Below are positions 55,997 through 64,000 of a stretch of DNA of 64,000 bases, piece after piece (position 1 is the first letter of the stretch; each line of letters begins with the position of its first letter). Where the stretch lies: assembly GCA_944548615.1 (NCBI GenBank), contig OX155960.1, forward strand, positions 12,152,365 to 12,216,364, read 5' to 3'. Position numbers and translations under genes: made by a program. Under the pieces are notes generated by a model. That model did not search any database. It saw only the letters and a program-made list of their open reading frames with translations, and was not told the origin of the DNA. Source of the DNA: Micropterix aruncella. Taxonomy: Eukaryota > Arthropoda > Insecta > Lepidoptera > Micropterigidae.

Positions 55997-56291
55997 GGAC
56001 CTTTCGCGCTCGAAAATGACCCCTTCAAAAGCACTACTGAAAGCCGACCGGTAGTAGTTCGGTTCGCCGTCTGCCGGCAGACAGCTTACCGTTTCCGGCG
56101 TGAGAGTTGCCGCGAAGATTATCGGCGCGCTATTCTCTCGCATACTGTTCAATTGATCGCTCTCTCTGTCGCATGATTTACAAGCGAATGGAGTGCGGAG
56201 CCGACTTATTCGTATGCGAGGGCGTATCTAGCTAATATGTCGACGCTTTGAAGTGATATTTTGGGTGAGTCAGTGTGCGTTTCGGTCTCAG
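55997..56291. other. TBC intron 2, last part
   Basis: Unique DNA between the hAT element and exon 3, ending in the acceptor tttcggtctcag. Confidence 0.5.
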
Positions 56292-56495
56292 GCCCGCCGG
56301 TCTGCCGGCGAAGGACGCGGCGGAAGCGGACCGCCACGCGGCGGAGATCGCGCGGCTGGTGGCGGCGGCGCGAAAACGCGCGGCGGCCGCGGCGGCGCGC
56401 GGCGCGCTGCGGGCGCAGCAGCGGCGCCGGCAGGACGCCGACCGCGACGCCGCGCTCGCCGCCTGGCGCGACGCCATTTGCGATTGGCACGCCGA
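56292..56495 (+). CDS. TBC1D14: TBC1D12/14-like Rab GAP, coding exon 3
   Basis: Acceptor ctcag before 56292, donor gtgagt at 56496. The first base completes Arg294, then 67 codons, then two bases of a Glu codon. It reads RPAGLPAKDAAEADRHAAEI, contains a long Ala/Arg helix, and ends LAAWRDAICDWHAE. This matches the RPxNLPAKxxEEAxxHRxxY...W-x-x-x-I-x-P-x-W linker just before the TBC domain in vertebrate TBC1D12/14. The Ala/Arg-rich part probably forms a charged helix or coiled coil. Extreme GC content in the third codon positions gives long open frames in all other frames, which are shadows. Confidence 0.88.
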
Positions 56496-56980
56496 GTGAG
56501 TATCCCCGAAACGCCTAATCGTCCCCGCCGCGATACATTTTCACACGAGTTGAAGGAGTCTATTTAGTTTTTGTCCCGCTGCACGGTAACATCGTTTCGC
56601 CGAAACCATATTTCAGGCCCAAAATTTGCAACACCTTTCCGGAAAGCGCCAAAATAGCTATCGACCTAAACGCATTTAAAATGTTGAATTATGTCCAGTG
56701 GAAAATAATATGCAAAAACAATTATGAAAATTTTAGTATTTTCGTTTTTCCTTTTTACATTTATTTAATTTCTAAATATTTTTTTTCCAAATAGCATAAT
56801 GACTTATTTCATACGTAATAATATTATTACCTACATCCGGGTTCAGTGTTTTGTTAGTGTCATCCTTATAATAGGTGAATAAGTATGAGAAAAAAAACAA
56901 CTTTGAAAAAAAGGGAAAAACGAAAAAAAACCTTTTCAAAGAAAAGAAATTGTTTTGAAAAATAGTATAAAAATGCTCGA
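56496..56980. other. TBC intron 3, first part
   Basis: Begins gtgagtatcc. No exon is recognised. From about 56880 it grades into a family G MITE whose left end is not clear. Confidence 0.45.
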
Positions 56981-57200
56981 GCGCGTTGCGCCATCTAGGG
57001 TTAAGTAAAATATCGGGAATATTGTTTTTTTTCGCGATATTTTACCTACTGCTAGATGGCGCAGCGCACTCAATGCTTCTCAAATCTTTACAAATTTGGC
57101 AAAAATAAAACATTTTTGTTGTGTTTTCCAAAATTTGCTTATTTGCTCGTACTGATTCACCCACTACAAGGATGCCACTAATTAAAAAAGTCATCCTGTA
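56981..57200. mobile_element. Family G foldback MITE, partial
   Basis: Core inverted repeat gcgccatctagggttaagta / tacctactgctagatggcgc (56989-57062). The right end ttgctcgtactgattcaccc runs to catcctgta at 57200. The left end is decayed. Confidence 0.65.
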
Positions 57201-57216
57201 TACAATATTAATACAT

Positions 57217-57943
57217 ACAGGTTGAGTTTTTATTTAGCAGCACCTTTAAAGCGGGTAAATCGGTATCGGCGCATAAGCAACTTTCAATATTAATTTATTA
57301 AAATATGAATTAATGTTGATATTTTAAAACAGTTTGAGAAGCACTGATCGATCGTTGATAGGGCACCATCCATCCCTAGCTAAAATGTCGCCAATAAACT
57401 ACAGTGAAGGAAGAGCGAGAGATGGCGCTGATATTTAAAAATATATATAAAATAGATATTTAACAAAAATATTAACAGATAAACATGTAGTTTGCAGACA
57501 TTTACCGCCACCGATTTGATGGTTTTTTTAAAAACAAATACATGAAATCTACGAATAAAACACCAACATCGACTTTTATTGAATATATTCCAAATGGAAT
57601 AAACAATAAAAATAGAGGAAAAATTTGAGAAAACAATAGTTTAAGGAACAAATCATTAAAGAAGAAAAAAATGCTGTTTAGCGATAGGTTAATGACTATT
57701 TGTAGTGAGTTCACAATTATAACATTTCACAATAGTTGCAAAAGAATCTGTTAGATGACGGTAATACAATTAAAATACAAATATGCAATAGTTTAAATAA
57801 ATAATATAATAATAGCGATAAAAGCATTCACTTGCCCGAAAAAGGTACTTTCATTCGTTCTCTCGCAAGAATGTCGTGCCGATGGAGTTGATGGCTTGGT
57901 CCTCTTGACATTTAAATGCCCTGCCGTCGGCCTCGCCACATAT
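57217..57943. repeat. Family G left end and unassigned DNA
   Basis: Starts acaggttgagtttttattta with cataagcaactttcaat further in, as in family G left arms. Then comes AT-rich DNA with cgagagatggcgctg near 57416. No complete element can be drawn. Confidence 0.4.
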
Positions 57944-58035
57944 ACAGCTGAGTTTTTAACTAGTGACATCCTTGAAATGAGTGAATCAGTACGAGCAAAT
58001 CAGCAACTTTTGACCGCAAATTGTTGAATCAAATA

Positions 58036-59355
58036 ATACCTTCTGTCTAAAAAGTTCCGAGAATTTAGAATTTAAAAAGATTCTGTTAATGATTTCAAAA
58101 AAAAGAAAAATTTCTTAAGTTGGTAGAACTGTCTTTATTTACTCTATGCCTAGAATGCGCGCAAACTGTCAGCCATTTTGATTAGAACAGCAATTGAATT
58201 GTACACCTTAGTAGTGCGTCACGATTTTCACAATGAACCAAAGTATTGAACAAAGAGTTTGCCTTAAATTTTGTGTTGCGAACGGATTTTTGTGTGCCAA
58301 TTCCATAAAAATGTTAGAAAAGGTTTATGGTGAATCAGTTCTATCCAAAACACGGATCTACGAGTGGTACAAAGCATTGAAGGAGGGCCGAGAGATCGTC
58401 GAAGACAACCCTTTGTTCCGGGCGACCTTCAACCTCTTCAAAAGACAAAAATATCGAAAAAGTCAAGGAAATTGTGCTCCGTAATCGCCATTCCAGCTTA
58501 AGAGAGCACTTGACCTGAACGTGAAGTCTCATGAGTCCATTCGCTCGATTTTGGTAGATAAATTGAGCATGAGACGCATCATTGCTCGGCTCGTTCCGAA
58601 GGAGTTGAATTTTCTACAACAACAGTACAGCAAACAAACTTTTTTAGACATGCTGGATCGCGTCGATTCTGATCCCACATTCATAGAACCCAGTTATAAC
58701 TGGCGATAAGACATAGGTCTATGAATTTGATATGCAAACAAGTCAACAGGCATCAGAGTGGATGACAAAAAACGAGCCAAAGCCGAAAAAACCACGACAA
58801 AGTCGTTCAAAAGTCAAAGTGATGCTCATTGTTTTCTTTGATAGTCGCGATTTAGTCCATCACTAATTCGTTCCAGAAGGACTAACGGTCAATAAGGAAT
58901 ATTATTTGGCTGTTTTGAAGCGTTTACAAGAGAAAATCCGTCAAATACGGCCTGAATTGTGGATCAACAATTCGTGGATTTTCCACGACGATAATGCACG
59001 GTCGCATAGAGCAGCAATTGTGACCGAATTTAAGGCCAAAAACGCGACAAATACAATTGATCAACCACCGCATTCACCAGATTTGGCCCCGTCAGGCTTC
59101 TTTCTGTTCCCAAAACAAATTGCCTCTTCGTGGTACCCGTTTTGAGTCCATAGAGTAAATTAAAGAAAATTCGTGGAAGGAATTGAAGGCTATACCGAAA
59201 AACGCCTACAAAAAGTGTTTTGAAGATTGTAAAAAACGCTGGCGAATGTGTGTTGCATCAAATGGGGACTACTTTGAAGGTGATAAAATAAACATTGACG
59301 ATTAAACGAAAATTGTGTGTTTTATTTAATAATTCCCGGTACGTTTTAGACAGAG
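58036..59355 (+). mobile_element. Mariner transposon
   Basis: Ends tctgtctaaaaagttccgag (58045 on) and, on the complement from about 59352, tctgtctaaaacgtaccggg form the inverted repeats. They are flanked by TA on both sides (aataata / tataataa), and removing the element restores a family G arm. About 1.3 kb, the usual mariner length. Confidence 0.85.
58233..59305 (+). pseudogene. Mariner DD34D transposase, inactivated
   Basis: Starts MNQSIEQRVCLKFCVANGF at 58233; the helix-turn-helix SKTRIYEWYKALKEGREIV is visible. A frameshift follows near 58430, then ESIRSILVDKLSMRRIIARL, VPKELNFLQQQYSKQTF, and the first catalytic segment ITGDKT-stop-VYEFDM (expected GDETW; Glu is Lys and Trp is TAG). Later come LWINNSWIFHDDNARSHRAA and PHSPDLAPSGFFLFPK with the second and third Asp. 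The end is frameshifted, but KCFEDCKKRWRMCVASNGDY and the GDKINID-like end are readable to about 59305. At least two frameshifts and one stop make it non-functional. Confidence 0.9.
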
Positions 59356-59628
59356 TAGTATAATAAAATTATTTTAAAATTACATTTTTTTCCAAATAAT
59401 TTAGAAAAGTTTGGGAATCGATCAGCTGTTTTATTTGACCTTGCTAATGGATAGAGGTCGTTAAACTTGGCTGCATCGAATGGCGTTCAATAACACAAAG
59501 GTAGCGAAGCAAGGCCACAGATGGCGTTGCGATGTTATTTCTGAACAGTTATATTTGGAATATTTGAGACATTTACCACCACATATTGAACTTTTATAAA
59601 AACGGAATAGATATTACAAATAAAACAG

Positions 59629-59890
59629 ACAGAGTAGTATAATAAAATTATTTTAAAATTACATTTTTTTCCAAATAATTTAGAAAAGTTTGGGAATCGA
59701 TCAGCTGTTTTATTTGACCTTGCTTTATGGATCGAGGTCGTTAAATTTAACGGCATCGAATGGCGTTCAATAAGTTAATAGTCGCGAAGCAAGGCCACAG
59801 ATGACGCTGCACTGTTATTTTTGATCGATGTATTTTGAATATTTGAGACATTTACCACCACTTATTGAACCATTTTTACAACGAAATAGA
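59629..59890 (+). repeat. Tandem duplicate of the left foldback arm
   Basis: Repeats 59348-59628 (about 280 bp), beginning with gacagagtagtataataaaa, the last bases of the mariner end. The duplication therefore happened after the mariner insertion. Confidence 0.8.
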
Positions 59891-60529
59891 CATTACAAAT
59901 AAAACAGGTTCTAAAATGTACCTAATAGTTAAAAAACCAAGTAATTTAGAAGAAATCAATTAAAAAGAGCAGATAGCCACCTAGCGGTTCGAATGATTAC
60001 TTTCAATGAGCTAACAATTACATATCACAAAAGTCGCGTAAATAACTGATAGATGGCAATAGTAAAATAGAATATAAAACCTGTTTTTAACTATTAGGTA
60101 TATTTTAGGCACTGTTTTATTTGTAATATCTATTCCGTTTTTATAAAAGTTCAATATGTGGTGGTAAATGTCTCAAATATTCCAAATATAACTGTTCAGA
60201 AATAACATCGCAACGCCATCTGTGGCCTTGCTTCGCTACCTTTGTGTTATTGAACGCCATTCGATGCAGCCAAGTTTAACGACCTCTATCCATTAGCAAG
60301 GTCAAATAAAACAGCCGAGCGATTCTCAAACTGTTGTAAATCATTTGGAATAAAATATAATTCAATTTTTTTTTTGTATTATTTGATTCTCCAATTTGTT
60401 GTCAAACGTTGCTTTTTTGCTCGTACTGATTCACCCATTGTAATGAATGCCACTAATTAAAAACTCACCTTTTAGATATATTCATATCATCGCTGTAAAT
60501 GTTGATAATGAAAGTATTTAAATATTGGC

Positions 60530-60960
60530 ACTGTTTTATTTGTAATAACTATTCGGTTTTTAAGAAGGTTCAATATCTGGTGGTAAATGTCTCAAATATT
60601 CCAAATATAACTGTTCAGAAATAACAGCGCAACGCCATCTGTGGCCTTGCTTCGCGACCTTTGTGTTATTGAATGCCATTCAATGCCGCTGAGTTCAACG
60701 ACCTAGGCACATAAGCAAGGTAAAACAAAACAGCTGATTGATTCTCAAACTGTTGTAAATCATTTGGAAAAAAATGTAATTCTAACATAATTTTATTATA
60801 TTATTTGATTCACCAATTTAATGTCAAAAGTTGCACTTATTTGCTCGTACTGATCCACCTATTGCAAGGAATGTCACTAATTAAAAACTCATCCTGTAGA
60901 TATATTCATATCATCGCTGCAAATGTTGATAATCAAAGTATTTAAATATTGAGCTTTCGT
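60530..60960 (+). repeat. Tandem duplicate of the right foldback arm
   Basis: About 430 bp repeating 60110-60529, including the outside flank atattcatatcatcgctg and aagtatttaaatattg, so the duplication extends beyond the element. Confidence 0.75.
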
Positions 60961-61188
60961 AACGACCTTTTCTATTTTCTCATAAGATATCTCATGCTAA
61001 TTTCTTTTGCCCTGGCTGGGAAAAAATGTAGATCTGGAGCTGATGAGCAATATGCCTAAATGCTGTAGACAATTCTACAGAATACGATTTCATGAGTGAA
61101 AACTTTCTCACCGTACATTTTAGTGTACAACATGCATTGTAGATTGTGTACATTTTACTTGCATAGTTTTTAGCTTATTGAATGTATA

Positions 61189-61960
61189 ATTCTGCCGTCG
61201 TAAATGAAAACACAGTAACTTGAAAAAAGACATTTTGAGAAAAACGCGGTCAAAGTTCAGTTGTTAAATATTTGTTTTCATGAACAAAGTAATCAATATA
61301 GATTATTTCTTTTAATCTTTAATGTTAAAAAATAGTTAGAACTTCAATTCTGCATAAAAATATATATTAAATTATAATAGTTTAATTTATTAAATTAGAT
61401 ATTGTGTTTTAAATTAGGATAATAATTTGATAAATTTTATATTTTTAAGCTATAACACCGTAACTGAGTGGTTACTGTGTTATAAGTAAATTTTACCCAT
61501 TACTGTGTTTTAACCATGTAAAATAAATATATATTTTTTTTTAATAAATAAAAAACTGAAGACACCTTAAACACAGTAATTGAGATACTGTGATTAATTC
61601 GTGTAATAATAAATTAACTTTTACCAGCATTTTACCTAAAACCACAGTATCTGAAGAAGCCGTGTGTTGTAACCAAACAAAAGTATTTCTTAAATGCTTA
61701 TAAGTATTAAAAAAGATCACAGTAAATAATAGGTTACTGTATTTTAACTTAAAAGAAATATACATACTGTGTTTTTTATTTAAAATATTCTGATTTTTAA
61801 AAAAAAATACTGTGTTTTTATCTAAGGTATCTCGGTAACTATCCATCGACAGACAAACCGAAAAATTTGCCTTATAGTACTCCAACTCGTGATTTTAAAG
61901 AACCAAACTGTGTAAACACAGTAAATGAAGTTACTGTGTTTTCATTTACGACAGCAGAAT
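61189..61960. mobile_element. TIR element packed with ACTGTG motifs
   Basis: 772 bp. The terminal inverted repeats are 32 bp with one mismatch (attctgccgtcgtaaatg, then aaaacacagtaact; 61189-61220 and 61929-61960). The interior contains about ten further copies of actgtgtt or aacacagt on both strands (for example 61485, 61501, 61572, 61641, 61757, 61808, 61908). No transposase. Likely a non-autonomous element whose terminal motif, possibly a transposase-binding site, has multiplied internally. Confidence 0.8.
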
Positions 61961-62009
61961 TATTGTGAATTGAAAACAATAGAAAACTATTGCAGTTGTT
62001 AAATGTTAT

Positions 62010-62095
62010 AAATGAGATAAAACCGGATTTACCATGTGAACTTTGTAGCACCCAACGTTTCGGCGATGTTGCAACTGCCGTTGTCAGGGATAGGC
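62010..62095 (+). repeat. Family D repeat fragment
   Basis: gataaaaccggatttaccat, then cccaacgtttcggcgatgtt and gcaactgccgttgtcaggg, a diverged copy of the family D left part. Confidence 0.55.
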
Positions 62096-62395
62096 CGTTA
62101 ATCAGAACTACTGTTGGAATTACTAAGGATCCTAGAGTGTACTTAGGAAGAGTAGGTACTGGATTTTTTCATCCAAGTCTAGAGTTCCTTTTAATTTCTT
62201 GACTAGAATATCCTAAAATTCTTGGACTCTTTGTGCAAAGAGGATAGATGAATGATATCATAGATCATTGGCTGTCCTTAGCTCAATAGGCGTCTAGGAA
62301 GTGATTATATATAGAGTATTCAAATTGTTTCAAAACACTCAGAGCGAAAATGAGAATAGCAAAGAGTATAATTTGAATACCTATATCCTATCCTA

Positions 62396-62580
62396 CACAT
62401 ATCCCATCCCTCTCCTTTCCTATCCTTGCAATAAATAATTCGATTGTAATTTAATTTAGTGCAATGCAACTTTTGATTTAACGTATAAGAAAATAATGTA
62501 GGAAACAATTAATCGGCCAGCGAAACACTATATTAGAATAATTAGTAATAATTAATAAAGCGCTGTATGTTTCCCGAAAA
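62396..62580 (+). repeat. Family H repeat, copy 2
   Basis: Same order of blocks as 28845-29070: atcccatccctctcctttcc, ggaaacaattaatcggcca, gtatgtttcccgaaa, then an A-rich end. Confidence 0.6.
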
Positions 62581-62668
62581 TAAAAAAAAAATCAAAAAAA
62601 ATAATTGCGTAAAGTTGGTTTTTCACTAACTGCTCGAGGTTATAAATATATTAATTTGAATATTGCAG

Positions 62669-63209
62669 GAAAAACAGCCGCCAGGTGCAAGAGTTATGGT
62701 GGAGCGGAGTGCCTCCCGCGGTGCGAGGAAAGGTGTGGCGGCTGGCGGTGGCAAACCGCCTGAACGTCTCCACCCAACTGTACGAGGCCTGTCTCAGGGA
62801 GGCCAAGAGGCGACTGGAAGACGCCCGCCTCAGGAGGATCAATATGAAGCTCAACTTCCACGACGTGGCCAAATCGGACAATGCGTTGGATTGCATCGAG
62901 CAACAAGACCAAATAAAGGAATCGTTCAAGAGGCTGTCGGAGCGCGACGAGCAGCCGCTGCACCGCAATTTCAGCGAGCAGAATTTCAAATCCTCCGACG
63001 AGGATCGAGCCGCATCGGCCTACGCCTCCAGATCCAATCCTGATTTGTGCGATTTGAGCCGCGAATGTAGCATGGAGCTCATCGAGCTGGACATAGCGAG
63101 GACTTTTCCAAATTTATGCATTTTCCAACCGGGCGGTCCCTACTTTGACGTTTTGCACGAAGTCTTATCTGCGTACGTGTGCTACAAACCCGACATTGGA
63201 TACGTTCAG
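62669..63209 (+). CDS. TBC1D14: TBC1D12/14-like Rab GAP, coding exon 4 (start of the TBC domain)
   Basis: Acceptor tattgcag before 62669, donor gtaata at 63210. The first base completes Glu362, then 180 codons, ending on a codon boundary (phase 0). TBC motif A: ELWWSGVPPAVRGKVWRLAV (Arg381, Trp385). Motif B with the arginine finger: ELIELDIARTFPNL (Ile500, Asp503, Arg506). The exon ends PDIGYVQ; Gln542 is the glutamine finger, and the following GM of the YxQGM motif must lie in the next exon, outside the window. Between A and B is a charged, Ser-rich stretch (about residues 410-495). Both catalytic fingers are present, so GAP chemistry on a Rab is possible, although GAP activity of vertebrate TBC1D14 is debated. 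The gene is partial: 542 residues are encoded here, against roughly 690-780 in vertebrate relatives. Confidence 0.92.
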
Positions 63210-64000
63210 GTAATAAAATAAAGCTTTATTTAAAAATTTCTTATTTCGTCGTACTGATTCACCCACTACAAGGATGTCACTAATTTAAAACTCAGCCTGT
63301 ATGTCATCTAACTAAATAAATATTTTGAATAGGCAACAACAAAATAGACTTATTGGCAATTAAACTAGCTGAGCTATTGTTGTTTGATTTATCTTTATCG
63401 GCTAAATATGATTGTCGAAGATATGTAGAAATGTCTAAGTCAAACCAAGATCTACTACAGTCATAAGTTAGCATCCTAAAAACGAAATTAGAATTTCAGA
63501 AAGAAATGTAGAGATCTTGAGAAAATCCAGCAGATCATGAACAGCATCGCGCGCAAGATCGCTTCCACCACTAGCGCAAAGTTGCCTGATGAGGACTTTG
63601 TATCAGTCAAGAGACCTCTTTTAAGCTTTTAGACTACAAACCGAGACATGTAATAAATAAATTCTTGAAAAAATGTCATAGAAATTGTAAAACTAACAGC
63701 AATAAAGTCAATACTGCTAATCTAGGACCGGCAGGTGTTCCGTCACCGGTTGATATTTCAGATCGTTTCACTCAAAGAACGAAGTACCTGCTAATTCGAG
63801 CCAAAGAGTTAGCTACTAGAAACCAATATGCATATAATACTTAAGACAGTTCGGGACGTCTATATATTCACAAGATATAAGTCTTTCAACCAATACTTAG
63901 CAAAATGGAAAACGTTTGTTTATCCCCGCAAACTAGCAACTTTTATTACCAATATCATTTTATCTATTTTCTCTTATTTATTATCGACAACCTGACCTTG
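63210..64000. other. TBC intron 4 (incomplete) with a family G end
   Basis: 63248-63303 is a family G right end (cgtactgattcacccactac, then actcagcctgtat). The rest is AT-rich DNA with no supported exon to the window edge; the next TBC exon is outside. Confidence 0.55.

Larger units (their letters stand above)
57944..60475. mobile_element. Long family G foldback element interrupted by a mariner
   Basis: The left tip is acagctgagtttttaactag (57944); the right tip is the complement, ending ttgctcgtactgattcaccc and aaaaactcacc (60417-60472). The long arms pair: 59397-59610 (for example ttggctgcatcgaatggcgt) with 60120-60350 (acgccattcgatgcagccaa). A mariner sits in the left arm at about 58036-59355. 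The left arm is then partly duplicated (59348-59628 and 59629-59890). Without these the element would be about 0.9 kb. Confidence 0.65.

Noticed and set aside
56206..56567. Ala/Arg-rich open frames around TBC exon 3
   Set aside because: Shadows; only the frame with RPAGLPAKD continues the family alignment and splice phase.

Overview
This is eukaryotic nuclear DNA, almost certainly from an insect with a large, AT-rich genome full of transposable elements. The protein-coding signal is a handful of short, GC-rich, spliced exons. The rest is long introns and intergenic DNA filled with relics of Tc1/mariner and hAT transposons, non-LTR retrotransposons, Helitrons, MITE-like elements, a SINE and microsatellites. 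The repeat types and exon sequences fit an insect, but I cannot settle the order (Lepidoptera, Hemiptera or another).

Three cellular genes are supported. (1) One minus-strand exon (2633-2922) of the GPR155/LYCHOS-type lysosomal cholesterol-sensing protein, coding for part of its permease-like membrane domain. (2) The first four coding exons of a TBC1D12/TBC1D14-type Rab GTPase-activating protein on the plus strand (11752-12359, 51776-52048, 56292-56495, 62669-63209). The intron phases agree and the gene runs off the right edge. (3) A two-exon DHRSX-like short-chain dehydrogenase on the minus strand (17351 back to 15513), lying wholly inside the 39-kb first coding intron of the TBC gene.

Layout: 1-7 kb holds the GPR155 exon, one copy of a 660-bp GC-rich repeat (called family A here) and unassigned DNA. 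7.07-9.52 kb holds the most interesting unit: two convergent broken genes, one for a THAP zinc-finger protein and one for a SWIM/YqaJ-nuclease protein. They lie between collinear, degenerate terminal inverted repeats and look like a decayed DNA transposon. 9.6-11.3 kb is a truncated non-LTR retrotransposon. 12.4-51.8 kb is TBC intron 1, with the nested dehydrogenase, family A nested repeats, mariner and Tc1 relics, three long (AT)n arrays, a Helitron and a nearly complete Tc1-like element. 52-63 kb holds the remaining TBC exons, separated by a hAT element with perfect 8-bp target duplications, a mariner inside a foldback element, and a TIR element full of ACTGTG motifs.

The three cellular genes have no evident joint pathway beyond a general endomembrane theme: GPR155 at lysosomes, TBC1D12/14 in recycling endosomes and autophagy, and a membrane-anchored reductase. 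Repeat family letters A-I are labels of mine, made by comparing sequences within this window; I ran no database search.
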